From assembly GCA_963850205.1 (NCBI GenBank), contig CAWKKJ010000008.1:62001-126000 (forward strand): a stretch of 64,000 nucleotides of DNA, written 5' to 3'. The notes under the pieces are model-generated. The model saw only the letters and a list, made by a program, of their open reading frames with translations, had not been told where the DNA came from and ran no database searches. Every line of letters starts with the position of its first letter. Position 1 is the stretch's first letter. A program made the position numbers and the translations under genes. The stretch is from JACVRW01 sp963850205. GTDB taxonomy: Bacteria; Actinomycetota; Thermoleophilia; Solirubrobacterales; Thermoleophilaceae. Shown here piece after piece: positions 10,723 to 18,540 of this stretch.

Positions 10723-10793
10723 CGCCGCAGCGTACCCGCCGCTCCCTCTGTGACCGGCCTCACACACACCCTCGAGACCGGTGCGTAGCCTCA

Positions 10794-11159
10794 ATGTGGA
10801 TGACCGTGTTCAGGCTCATATCGCCTGCCCTGCGGGGCGGACTGCTCGTCACAGCGGGCACCGCGCTCATCGTGACCCCGCTGTTCCTGCAGCTTTCCGC
10901 GGCCGCGATCGTCACGGGCCTGATCGTGGGGGCGCTGGTCGTGGCCCTCGGCCTGGCCGGGTCGGACAGCTCGGGCCGCGGCACCCTGCCGCTCGCCGCC
11001 CAGGCCGTCTACGACCGCGGGGTGGCCCTCGGGCTCATCGCCGCAGCCCTCGTGTTCGGAGCGGCCGGGCAGATGGACGCTCTTGCGGTCTTCGCCGGCG
11101 CCGGTGCCGGTGCGCTTCTGGTGACCTCGATCACGAGCTACAGCGCCAAGCCGGCCTAA
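10794..11159 (+). CDS. small four-helix membrane protein, function unknown
   Basis: A 121-aa protein starting at ATG 10794 (or ATG 10800). It has four hydrophobic segments: GLLVTAGTALIVTPLFL, AIVTGLIVGALVVALGLA, GVALGLIAAALVFGAAG and DALAVFAGAGAGALLVTSI, so it is an integral membrane protein with little extramembrane sequence. I do not recognise a family with confidence; SPW-like small membrane proteins are similar in composition. It is divergent from tlyA and ends 48 bp before a strong terminator hairpin, so it is probably a single-gene transcript. Confidence 0.65.
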   Translation: MWMTVFRLISPALRGGLLVTAGTALIVTPLFLQLSAAAIVTGLIVGALVVALGLAGSDSSGRGTLPLAAQAVYDRGVALGLIAAALVFGAAGQMDALAVFAGAGAGALLVTSITSYSAKPA

Positions 11160-11207
11160 AACTTCCTCTCACCCAATCACACATACGCATCACTCCTCCC
11201 TCAGGAA

Positions 11208-11237
11208 CGGCCCGCCGCAAGGCGGGTCGTTTCGTTT
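11208..11237 (+). terminator. rho-independent terminator
   Basis: A 9-bp GC-rich stem (11208-11216 with 11221-11229, one G-U pair) closed by a GCAA tetraloop and followed by TTTCGTTT. This is the clearest intrinsic terminator in the window and ends the transcript of the upstream membrane protein gene. Confidence 0.75.
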
Positions 11238-11254
11238 GGTCTGAAAGGCAAGAC

Positions 11255-11725
11255 CTGACCCTCCACCACTACGACACCCGGCTTCGCTGGAGCGGCTCGA
11301 CCGGCGCCGGCTGGGAGGGCTACGACCGCGCCCACAGCGCTCAGGCGCCTCCGGCCGAGCAGGAGATCCGCCTCACCACCGGGGAGGCGCACGGCGATCC
11401 GGCCCTCCTCAATCCCGAGCAGCTCCTGGTGATGGCGGCCTCCTCCTGTCAGATGCTCTGGTTCCTGCACCTGGCCGCCAAGGCGCGCATCGACGTGGTC
11501 GGCTACGCCGACGACGCCCGCGGGACCATGCGCGACGACGACGATCCCGGCGCGGGCGTCTCCGAGATCACGCTGCGCCCGCAGATCACGGTCGCCGGCG
11601 ACGCCCCCGAGGAACGGGTGCTGAGGCTGGTGGCCACCGCGCACGAGCACTGCAACATCGCCAACAGCCTCAGGAGCGAGATGCGCATCGACGCGCGCGT
11701 CCGGCGGGCGCCCCCGTCCCCCTAG
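11255..11725 (+). CDS. OsmC family peroxiredoxin-like protein
   Basis: A 156-aa OsmC/Ohr-fold protein. Recognisable parts are LHHYDTRLRWSGSTGAGW at the N terminus, the NPEQLLVMAASSCQMLWFLH segment with a conserved Cys, and a C-terminal HEHCNIANSL with the second Cys, as in OsmC proteins that reduce organic peroxides. No ATG, GTG or TTG fits the family start. The best start is CTG 11255, six bases after AAAGG, just downstream of the terminator hairpin. A short hairpin lies after the stop. Confidence 0.82.
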   Translation: MTLHHYDTRLRWSGSTGAGWEGYDRAHSAQAPPAEQEIRLTTGEAHGDPALLNPEQLLVMAASSCQMLWFLHLAAKARIDVVGYADDARGTMRDDDDPGAGVSEITLRPQITVAGDAPEERVLRLVATAHEHCNIANSLRSEMRIDARVRRAPPSP

Positions 11726-11738
11726 CAAGGTCGGCTCT

Positions 11739-11756
11739 ATCCCCCTTTGCGGGGAT
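11739..11756 (+). terminator. short hairpin after osmC-like gene
   Basis: ATCCCC at 11739-11744 pairs with GGGGAT at 11751-11756 around a six-base loop, 14 bp after the OsmC stop. There is no T run, so terminator function is only possible. Confidence 0.3.
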
Positions 11757-11865
11757 GCGCCGAATGCTCAAGGAATCTTGCGCAAGGACCGCAGGCTCGG
11801 TACCGTGGTCCCCCGGACCGCTCTTGCGCAGGGAACAGGGGCAGGGGCACTCGGGCGAGCTGACG

Positions 11866-12042
11866 ATGACTCCCCTGGTACTGATTGTGGCGATAGCGAG
11901 CGCGTGGTGCGTGCTCTCGATCCTGGCCGCGCTCTGGCTCGCCGGGGTGCTTCGCGACGCCGGCCGGGCCGACGAGGTCGTCGACCGGCCCACGCCCACC
12001 GACGACCCGGCGGCGCGCACGCGCGCACTGCCGCGAACCTGA
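11866..12042 (+). CDS. 58-aa single-pass membrane peptide
   Basis: A small ORF starting MTPLVLIVAIASAWCVLS with one transmembrane helix (about residues 3-26) and a polar, Pro/Arg-rich cytoplasmic tail. Its TGA overlaps the ATG of the PAS-GAF-phosphatase gene (TGATG), so the two are probably translationally coupled. It could be a membrane anchor or sensor partner for the phosphatase, which itself has no membrane segment. No family recognised. The overlap is the main support. Confidence 0.5.
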   Translation: MTPLVLIVAIASAWCVLSILAALWLAGVLRDAGRADEVVDRPTPTDDPAARTRALPRT

Positions 12043-13760
12043 TGCCCACCTTCGGAGCGCGCGCACCGGCCCCGGCTGCCGGAGCTCGCCCGGGCGCGGC
12101 CCTGGGCGACACCGAGCTCGCGGCCATCGTCGACGCCGTCACCGACGCGACCCTCGTTCGGGACGCGGCCGGCCGCCTGCTGCGCGCGAACCTCGCGGCG
12201 GTCGAGCTCCTCGGCTACGCCTCGCTGCCCGAGCTGCTCGGGAGCTCCATGCGCGAGCTCCTGGACCGCATCGACATCCGCGACGCGTCGGGTGCGCCCG
12301 TCCCGCTGAGCGAGCTGCCGGGGAGCGTGGCGCTTCGCGGTGGAGAACCCGCCGAGCAGGTCCTTCAGATTCGCCGCCGCGGAACGACCGAGGTGCGCTG
12401 GGCTCTGGTCCGAGCCCGCGCGGTCCGGGACGACACCGGCTCGGTTGCGTGCGCCGTGCTCTCGTTCTCGGATCCCGCACCCCACCGGCGCCCCGAGCGC
12501 CGGGAGAGATTCCTAGCCCGCGCGACCGCCACGCTGGCCGAGTCGCTGGACTACGAGACCACCCTGCGGCGCGCGGCCTCGCTGGCGGTGCCCGACCTGG
12601 CCGACTGGTGCGTGGTGGACTCCGTGGAGCCGGGCGGGCGTGTGAAGCGGATCGCCGTGGCGCACAGCGAGGCCGACCAGCGCGAGCACGCCTGGCGGCT
12701 CACCAAGCGCCACCCCATCCGGCCCGACAATGAGATCGGGCCGCCGCAGGTGATCCGAAGCGGTCGAAGCGCCCTGTTCGACCGCGTGGCGGACCACCAC
12801 CTGCGTGCCTTCGCCCACGACCCCGAGCACCTCGACGTGCTTCGGGGGCTGGGCCTGCGCTCGGTGATGATCATCCCCCTCCGGACCCGCGGCCGCACGC
12901 ACGGGGCCCTGACCTTCGCGCTGACCCGCGCGGGCTCGCGGTACGCCCGGGCCGACTTGGCGCTCGCCGAGGAGCTGGCCTCCCGCTGCGCCCTGGCCGC
13001 TGACAACGCACGGCTGTACGGCCACCAGCGCACCGTGGCACGCACGCTGCAGGACGGGCTGGTGCCGCCGGTCCCGCCGCGGGTCGAGGGCCTGGAGACG
13101 GCCGCCGTATACCGGCCCGCCGACCCGGCCCTGGTCGCGAGCGGCGACTTCTACGACCTGTTCGACGCCCGCGACGGCTGGATCGCCGTGGTGGGCGACG
13201 TCTCCGGCAACGGCGCCGGCGCTGCCGTGGTCACGGGCCTGCTGAGACATTCCCTGCGGGCTCACGCCGTGCACGAGAACAGCCCCGCGCGCCTGTTGGA
13301 TCTCCTCAACCGGGCCCTGTTCGCGGCCCAGGTGGACGAGCTGGCCACGCTGGTCTGCGCCCGGCTGCAGCGCCGGGGCGATCACTTCGACGTGACCCTC
13401 GTCAGCGGCGGCCATCCTCCGGCGCTCGTGCGCCGGGCCGCCGGGGACGTCGAGCCGGTCGCGGCCTCGGGGACGATCCTGGGCGCGGTGGAGGAGCCGC
13501 GCCTCGAGGAGAGCAGCGTCGACCTCGCCCCAGGCGACCTGCTTCTCCTCTACACCGACGGCCTGATCGAGGCCCGCGGCCCCGAGGGCATGGTCGGGGA
13601 GCGGGCCGTCGCCGAGCGGCTGAGCGCCACGGCCGGCCCCGAGGACGCGGTCCGGTCGCTGGAGTCGCTCGCGGTCGAGGCCCAAGCCGGCGACCCACTG
13701 CACAACGACATAGCGCTCTTGGCCCTCCGGGTTCGCGCCGGGCCGGCGATCAGGTCGTGA
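12042..13760 (+). CDS. PAS-GAF-PP2C (SpoIIE/RsbU-type) phosphatase
   Basis: A 572-aa soluble signalling phosphatase. A PAS domain covers about residues 24-145, a GAF domain about 165-325 (VPDLADWCVVDSV, RSVMIIPLRTRGRTHGALTF), and a SpoIIE-type PP2C domain the rest. Metal-binding Asp motifs are present: SGDFYDLF, VVGDVSGNGAG, LLYTDGLIEAR and HNDIALL. Such proteins dephosphorylate anti-anti-sigma factors and so release SigB/SigF-type sigma factors. The start is ATG 12042, coupled to the small membrane peptide. Its 3' end overlaps the convergent ArsR-type gene by 11 bp. It resembles the larger phosphatase at 32 kb. Confidence 0.92.
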   Translation: MPTFGARAPAPAAGARPGAALGDTELAAIVDAVTDATLVRDAAGRLLRANLAAVELLGYASLPELLGSSMRELLDRIDIRDASGAPVPLSELPGSVALRGGEPAEQVLQIRRRGTTEVRWALVRARAVRDDTGSVACAVLSFSDPAPHRRPERRERFLARATATLAESLDYETTLRRAASLAVPDLADWCVVDSVEPGGRVKRIAVAHSEADQREHAWRLTKRHPIRPDNEIGPPQVIRSGRSALFDRVADHHLRAFAHDPEHLDVLRGLGLRSVMIIPLRTRGRTHGALTFALTRAGSRYARADLALAEELASRCALAADNARLYGHQRTVARTLQDGLVPPVPPRVEGLETAAVYRPADPALVASGDFYDLFDARDGWIAVVGDVSGNGAGAAVVTGLLRHSLRAHAVHENSPARLLDLLNRALFAAQVDELATLVCARLQRRGDHFDVTLVSGGHPPALVRRAAGDVEPVAASGTILGAVEEPRLEESSVDLAPGDLLLLYTDGLIEARGPEGMVGERAVAERLSATAGPEDAVRSLESLAVEAQAGDPLHNDIALLALRVRAGPAIRS

Positions 13761-14412
13761 TCCGCTGGTGGCCCGTGTGCGGCCGCCGGGATACCGACTC
13801 GCCGGCCCGGCCCGTGGCGCCGCCGGCGTCCGGCTCGTGCCGAGCCGCGGCGGGGCGCTCGAAGTACATGAGCACCAACGCTGCCTCGAAGGCGCGGCGC
13901 CCGCCGGCGTGGAGCCTGGTCGCGCTGTCGGCCTCGATCTTCTTCGAGCGCTCCCACAGCTCCTGGACGGCCTCGGCCATCTCCTTCCAGCCGCGGGCGT
14001 CGAGGGTGAGCGGCTGCCGGACCAGGTGCGAGTCACCGCGGCTGAAGCCGCCCCCGGCCGCCGCCTCGTCGATGTAGCTGTAGACCTCGCCCAGGGTCGC
14101 CTGGACAAGCGCCTCCTTGACGACGGTCGGGACCTTCTCCCAAGCGGCCTCCGAGATGCGCGTCGGACCCCTCGCCCGGTAGTAGTGCTCGATCGCCCCA
14201 CGCCGCTGCTTCTTGTCCACGAGCTCGATCAGGCTCAGGCCGGCCAGGATGCGCACGTGGTAGCTCACGGTGCCCAGCGGCACGTCGAGCTCCTCGGCCA
14301 GCCTGCTCGGGCTCGCGACCCGATCCTCCAGGGAGCTGAGGATCTGAACGCGCACCGGGTGGGCCAGCGCCTTCACCAGCCGGGGGTCGTTGATGTCGGT
14401 GATCGTTCTCAA
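13750..14412 (-). CDS. ArsR-type winged-helix regulator
   Basis: A 220-aa protein with an N-terminal winged helix: PRLVKALAHPVRVQILSSL, then SRLAEELDVPLGTVSYHVRI as the recognition helix and a beta wing (KKQRRGAIEHYYRA). The remaining 130 residues are helical and may bind a ligand or mediate dimerisation. No Cys metal site of classical ArsR is visible, so metal sensing is unlikely. It follows the ECF sigma gene by two bases, so the pair forms an operon, and it may modulate or be read with that sigma factor. Confidence 0.85.
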   Translation of the reverse strand: MRTITDINDPRLVKALAHPVRVQILSSLEDRVASPSRLAEELDVPLGTVSYHVRILAGLSLIELVDKKQRRGAIEHYYRARGPTRISEAAWEKVPTVVKEALVQATLGEVYSYIDEAAAGGGFSRGDSHLVRQPLTLDARGWKEMAEAVQELWERSKKIEADSATRLHAGGRRAFEAALVLMYFERPAAARHEPDAGGATGRAGESVSRRPHTGHQRITT

Positions 14413-14414
14413 GC

Positions 14415-14912
14415 TCAGTCCATAATGAGGTCTCTGAGGCGTTTTCGCACCCGGTGGATGCGGACCCTAACGGTCGCTTCGGGAATGCCGAGCCGATCGG
14501 CGATGGCCCCGTGGGCCAGATCCTCGTCGTAACGGAGCCGCACAAGTTCGCGCTCCGGCCCGGAAAGCTTCCCCAGAATCTGCTCGACCGACACCCGTGA
14601 GAGGACCTGCTCCTCCAGGCATCCGGCGGCTGCCCGCTCGTCCTCGAGCGCCGCCGATTCGCGACGGTCGTGGGTCCGCGCGGCCAATCTGATCCCCTCG
14701 TTGTGCGCGATCCGGCGCACCCAGGGCGCGGGCGCGTCCGTGCGGCGGCACTTGTGGCGATTCCGCCACGCCCGGACGAGAGCCTCCTGGGTCGCGTCCT
14801 CGGCCGCGTGGGTGTCGCCGAGGAGGCGGCGCAGGTCGCGCCCGCAGGCGCTGCGCAGCTCGTCCCAGTCCCACGTCAGCTCGCTCGGCTCTGCGAGCGC
14901 GGCAGGCTCCAT
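14415..14912 (-). CDS. ECF-type RNA polymerase sigma factor
   Basis: A 165-aa sigma-70 family protein. Region 2 is seen in LLGDTHAAEDATQEALVRAW, and region 4 in LSGPERELVRLRYDEDLAHG followed by the helix-turn-helix IADRLGIPEATVRVRIHR. Regions 1 and 3 are absent, as in extracytoplasmic-function factors. No anti-sigma gene is adjacent; the downstream partner is an ArsR-type regulator. It is divergent from the methyltransferase gene with 59 bp between them, a region that contains GAAAC repeats which could be an ECF -35 element. Confidence 0.9.
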   Translation of the reverse strand: MEPAALAEPSELTWDWDELRSACGRDLRRLLGDTHAAEDATQEALVRAWRNRHKCRRTDAPAPWVRRIAHNEGIRLAARTHDRRESAALEDERAAAGCLEEQVLSRVSVEQILGKLSGPERELVRLRYDEDLAHGAIADRLGIPEATVRVRIHRVRKRLRDLIMD

Positions 14913-14971
14913 GCGTGAACAGCATGCCGATTTGCTGAAACGAAACCGAGCGCTCAGGGGGTCTTGCGCAT

Positions 14972-15808
14972 ATGGAGATCTCCGCCCCCGTCCTCGACGA
15001 CCCCGCTCTGGAGGCCTACGAGGCCCTCGCCCCCTTCTACGACCTGTTCACCGACGGCTATTCATACGACACCCTGCTGGCCGAGCTCGAGCGCCTCGCG
15101 CTCGACCACGGCCTTGCCGGTCGCCGTCTGCTGGACGTCGGCTGCGGGACCGGCAAGAGCTTCCTGCCCATGCTGGCACGCGGGTACGAGGTGGCCGGAT
15201 GTGACCTGTCCCCGGCCATGGTCGACCTGGCGCGGGAGAAGCTCCCGCCTGGGCTCGTAGACCTGTTCGTCGCCGACATGCGCGACCTGCCGCCGGCCGG
15301 TCCCTTCGACCTCATCACCTGCCTCGACGACGCGATCAACTACCTGGTGGACCCGGGCGACCTCGTGCCCGCCCTGAGCGGGATGGCGGCGAACCTGGCG
15401 CCCGGCGGCCTGGTCGTCTTCGACGTCAACACGCTCTCCACCTATCGCGGCGTGTTCAGCGGTCAGGGCGTGCGGGACTCCGACGACGTGGTCTTCTGCT
15501 GGCGCGGCCGGACCGGTGAGGACTGGGAGCCGGGCGCCGCGCTCAGCGCCCAGCTGGACGTGTTCACAGAGCAGGACGACGGCGCCTGGGAACGGGTCAC
15601 CGTCCACCACCACCAGCGCCACCTGCCCCGGGCGGAGCTGGAAGCCGCCCTGCGCGAGGTGGGCCTGCAGCTGCTTGCCGTGCGCGGCGTGGTCGCCGGC
15701 GGTCACCTCGTTCTCGATCCCGACGAGGACCGCCACGTGAAGCTGATCTTCCTCGCCCGAGCGGGGGCCGGAGCGCCCTCCGACGACCCCCTGGAGGTGA
15801 ACACATGA
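14972..15808 (+). CDS. class I SAM-dependent methyltransferase
   Basis: A 278-aa Rossmann-fold methyltransferase. Motif I is RRLLDVGCGTGKSFLPML, with the acidic residue of motif II in VAGCDLSPAMVDLA and a later FDLITCLDDAINYL. The C-terminal half contains VTVHHHQRHLPRAELEAAL, typical of small-molecule methyltransferases of the ubiE-like group. Substrate unknown. Its stop overlaps the ATG of a five-codon ORF that is preceded by a near-perfect Shine-Dalgarno sequence (see next entry). Confidence 0.88.
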   Translation: MEISAPVLDDPALEAYEALAPFYDLFTDGYSYDTLLAELERLALDHGLAGRRLLDVGCGTGKSFLPMLARGYEVAGCDLSPAMVDLAREKLPPGLVDLFVADMRDLPPAGPFDLITCLDDAINYLVDPGDLVPALSGMAANLAPGGLVVFDVNTLSTYRGVFSGQGVRDSDDVVFCWRGRTGEDWEPGAALSAQLDVFTEQDDGAWERVTVHHHQRHLPRAELEAALREVGLQLLAVRGVVAGGHLVLDPDEDRHVKLIFLARAGAGAPSDDPLEVNT

Positions 15809-15822
15809 TCATCCAGTTCTAG
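15805..15822 (+). CDS. possible five-codon micro-ORF (MIIQF)
   Basis: ATG at 15805 overlaps the methyltransferase TGA (ATGA) and encodes only M-I-I-Q-F before TAG. It is preceded by GGAGGTG at 15793-15799, seven bases from GGAGG to the ATG, one of the best ribosome-binding sites in the window. Either a translated pentapeptide, perhaps a substrate of the methyltransferase, or a terminal re-initiation site without function. The length alone gives no statistical support. Confidence 0.25.
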   Translation: MIIQF

Positions 15823-15830
15823 ACCGATCC

Positions 15831-15887
15831 CCGGGCGCCGGGCGCCCCGCCGCGTGCGGATGCCTCCGCGGCCGGCGGAGCGCCCGG
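15831..15887 (+). terminator. long GC-rich hairpin after methyltransferase
   Basis: CCGGGCGC (15831-15838) pairs with GCGCCCGG (15880-15887), and the inner CCGCCGCG/CGCGG-CGG sequences can extend the stem. It is followed by CCCCCTGTATT. It lies between the micro-ORF and the M42 peptidase gene and probably ends the upstream transcript. Confidence 0.45.
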
Positions 15888-15912
15888 CCCCCTGTATTAG
15901 CCTTCCCGGCCC

Positions 15913-16974
15913 GTGGCCCTGCCCCCCGTCCTCGTCGACCTGCTCACCAGCGCGGGCCCGCCCGGCCACGAGTCGGCGCCCGCGCGGGTATGGCGCGAGG
16001 CCGCTGAGGCATTCGGCGCCGAGGTGAGCATGGACGCGATGGGCAGCGCCGTGGCCCGGGTGCCCGGCCGGTCCGAGCACCCGCTCCTGGCCGTGGTCGG
16101 GCACATCGACGAGATCGCGCTGCTGGTGAGCCACGTCTCCGACAAGGGGCAGTTGCACGTGGTGGGCACCGGCGGCTGGGATCCCCAGGTGCTCGTGGGG
16201 CAACGGGTCGAGGTGACCACCCGCTCGGGCACCGTGCCGGGAGTGGTCGGCCGCAAGCCGATCCACCTGCTCGAATCCGAGGAGCGCAAGAAGGCGGTCG
16301 AGCTCAAGAAGCTGCACGTCGACATCGGCGCGGCCGACGGCGAGGAGGCCCGCAAGCTGGTGTCGGAGGGCGATCAGGTCGTGATCGCCGGCCGGCCCCA
16401 GGAGCTGCGGCACGGTCGCGTGGCCTCGCGCTCGCTCGACAACCGGCTGGGCGTCTACGTGGCGCTCGAGGTGGCCCGCCGTGTCCACGAGGCGGGCGGC
16501 GGAGGCGGGCCGGTGGCCGGCGTGGCGGCCGTCCAGGAGGAAATCGGGGCCTACGGCGCGCGGGCGATGGCCTACGGGCTGCGGCCCGACCTGGCCGTGG
16601 TGGTCGACGTGACGCACGCCACCGACGCCCCGGGCGTGGAACCGGGCGAGCTCGGCGAGCACGGTCTCGGAGCCGGGCCGGTGATCACCCGGGGCGCGAT
16701 CGTCAGCCGGCCCCTCAACGACCTGTTGGACGCCGCCGCCGAGGCGGAGACGATCACCTGTGCCACCGAGGTCAGCGGCGGCGCCACCCATACCGACGCG
16801 GACTCGATCCATCTCAGCCGCGCGGGGGTGCCGACGGCCGTGGTCTCGATCCCGCTGCGTTACATGCACTCGCCGGTGGAGGTGGTCGAGCTCGACGACG
16901 TGGAAAACGTGATCCGGCTGATCACCGCAGTGGCGCTCGCGCTCGAGCCGGACCAGGCGCTCACGCGCTGGTAG
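15913..16974 (+). CDS. M42 family aminopeptidase
   Basis: A 353-aa dinuclear metallopeptidase of the M42 group (tetrahedral aminopeptidase, often misnamed endoglucanase). Metal ligands and catalytic residues are visible: His/Asp in VVGHIDEIALL, Asp in SRSLDNRLGVY, the Glu pair in VQEEIGAYGA, Asp in VVVDVTHATD and a C-terminal His in YMHSPVEVV. GTG 15913 is used as start. It degrades small peptides in the cytoplasm. It stands alone between a strong hairpin and the resolvase-like gene. Confidence 0.92.
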   Translation: MALPPVLVDLLTSAGPPGHESAPARVWREAAEAFGAEVSMDAMGSAVARVPGRSEHPLLAVVGHIDEIALLVSHVSDKGQLHVVGTGGWDPQVLVGQRVEVTTRSGTVPGVVGRKPIHLLESEERKKAVELKKLHVDIGAADGEEARKLVSEGDQVVIAGRPQELRHGRVASRSLDNRLGVYVALEVARRVHEAGGGGGPVAGVAAVQEEIGAYGARAMAYGLRPDLAVVVDVTHATDAPGVEPGELGEHGLGAGPVITRGAIVSRPLNDLLDAAAEAETITCATEVSGGATHTDADSIHLSRAGVPTAVVSIPLRYMHSPVEVVELDDVENVIRLITAVALALEPDQALTRW

Positions 16975-17013
16975 ACCACTCCGCGGTAGCCTTCGAGAGC
17001 CCGTCAAGCCCCG

Positions 17014-18255
17014 ATGACGACGTCTCGTTCCACCGGTTCGCGCAGAGCCCGTCGCCCGTGGCGAAACGCCCGGCGGGAGGCAGGCGTTCCAACGCTCGGC
17101 TACTCGAGCGTCCCTGCCCGGGAGGCGCTCGACGGTCCCGAGGCCCAGGCGCAGCGGCACAGGATCGAAAGCGCCTGCCCGGATCTCGGTCTCGACCTCA
17201 TCGATCTCGTCACGGATCGCGAGCCCGAGGAGGGCGGGAACGAGGGGCGCCCCGGTCTGTCCAATGCGTTCGAGCGCCTCGAGGCTGGTGAAGCCTCCTG
17301 CCTGATCGTGAGCGACCTGCCGTGCCTCAGTCGGGCGGTAGAGGGACTTGCGCAGGCAATCGATCGGCTGGAGCGCGCACGGGTCCGGCTCATCGCGCTC
17401 GATGTGGAACTCGACACCGCGACGGCAACCGGGCGGCTTGCGGTCACCCCCCGAGGGGGTGGGGAGGTGGCGGAGCCTCAGGCTCCGCGTGCGGACCCGC
17501 CTGCGCCGGAGCCCCCGGGCGACGAGGTCCGGACTCCCGTCGGCTCCAGCCTGCGCGCTCTCGGCTATGTGAGCGTTCCCGCGGACGGGGGAAAGAGGCA
17601 GCTCGCGGCGCAGGAGCGGGCCGTCCGGCAATCCGCGGAGAGACTCGACCTCGAGCTCGTCGAGGTGATCAGGGACAGGGAAGCCCAGGCCGGAAAGGCG
17701 CTCGACCGGCCTGGCGTCTCGTATCTCATCGAGCGCCTCGCTGCGGGAGACGCCGCCTGCGTCGTCGTCAGCGGCCTGGAGCGCCTCAGTCGCTCGGTCT
17801 CCGAACTGGGGACGATCGTCCAGTGGCTCGACGGCAACGCGATTCGCCTGATCGCGGTCGAGCTCGATCTCGACACCGCGAGCGCCGGCGGGCGTTCGAC
17901 CGCACGAGCGATCGCTTCGGTGGCCGGGATCGAGCGGAAGCGGCTCGGGGACCGGACGCGCAAGGGCCTGGAAGCCGCTCGGGCCAAACGGCGCACGACT
18001 CGCGGCCCCGCGACGTTCGACTGGGATGCTCTCAAGGAGCGGATCGCCGCGATGCGAGCCGACGGAATGACGCTTCAGGCAATCGCCGACGTGCTGAACG
18101 CGGAGGGCGTTCCCACGCAGCGGGGAGGCACGGAATGGCGGGTTTCCAGCGTCCAGACGGCGGTCGGATACAAACGCCCGCCGCGCCCGACGAAGGCGGA
18201 GGAGCTCCCCAAGGTACGTCGCCCCCGCACCGGCGGCGAGGGCCCTTCTTCCTAG
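17014..18255 (+). CDS. tandem resolvase-like protein lacking catalytic Ser
   Basis: A 413-aa protein with two copies of the serine-recombinase N-terminal domain (about residues 26-140 and 182-305), then the long helix AGIERKRLGDRTRKGLEAAR and a C-terminal helix-turn-helix (MTLQAIADVLNAEGVPTQ). In active resolvases the start of the domain reads GY-x-R-V-S. Here the first copy has GYSSVP and the second GYVSVP, so the active-site Ser is Pro and the nearby Arg is Ser in both. The second copy keeps an ERLSRS motif; the first has PCLSRA. I therefore infer a DNA-binding protein without recombination activity, perhaps a regulator of the surface-protein genes that follow. A palindrome lies 35 bp after its stop. 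Confidence 0.8.
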   Translation: MTTSRSTGSRRARRPWRNARREAGVPTLGYSSVPAREALDGPEAQAQRHRIESACPDLGLDLIDLVTDREPEEGGNEGRPGLSNAFERLEAGEASCLIVSDLPCLSRAVEGLAQAIDRLERARVRLIALDVELDTATATGRLAVTPRGGGEVAEPQAPRADPPAPEPPGDEVRTPVGSSLRALGYVSVPADGGKRQLAAQERAVRQSAERLDLELVEVIRDREAQAGKALDRPGVSYLIERLAAGDAACVVVSGLERLSRSVSELGTIVQWLDGNAIRLIAVELDLDTASAGGRSTARAIASVAGIERKRLGDRTRKGLEAARAKRRTTRGPATFDWDALKERIAAMRADGMTLQAIADVLNAEGVPTQRGGTEWRVSSVQTAVGYKRPPRPTKAEELPKVRRPRTGGEGPSS

Positions 18256-18289
18256 ACGGACACTGCCGCACGCGGCCCCACCCTGCGTA

Positions 18290-18315
18290 ATTACGTAGAC
18301 CGTTGGTCACGTAAT
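18290..18315. promoter_or_regulatory. 26-bp palindrome between resolvase-like and repeat genes
   Basis: ATTACGT (18290-18296) and ACGTAAT (18309-18315) are perfect complements; the inner GACC (18298-18301) and GGTC (18305-18308) also pair around GTT. It is AT-rich compared with its surroundings and lacks a T tract, so it looks more like a protein-binding site than a terminator. The rest of the 285-bp gap up to 18540 shows no gene; it ends with a strong Shine-Dalgarno sequence, AAAGGAGG at 18527-18534. Confidence 0.4.
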
Positions 18316-18540
18316 CGCCCAATCGGTGGCGTGGGGTGGAGACCAGGGCGAATATTGGACGCGTGGTTCCCTTCCGGGCAAGCACTCCGCGTCCCGCCGA
18401 TCCGGCGGTCTCGGGGCTCTGCGGGTTCGTCTGCGGCACCGCGTCTTTCGATGAGCCGGGCGGTCTGACCTCGTCCGGCGGGCGCGCACTGCGCTCGCGA
18501 CAGGTGCCAACCCAAACTCGCAATCGAAAGGAGGAGGTCG

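Noticed and set aside
15703..17631. 642-codon open frame on the minus strand
   Set aside because: It spans the M42 peptidase and part of the resolvase-like gene on the opposite strand and crosses their intergenic region; composition is that of a shadow frame.
18316..18540. Riboswitch upstream of the repeat protein gene
   Set aside because: I compared the leader with c-di-GMP and c-di-AMP riboswitch patterns and found no matching core; only GC-rich local pairing and a strong ribosome-binding site.
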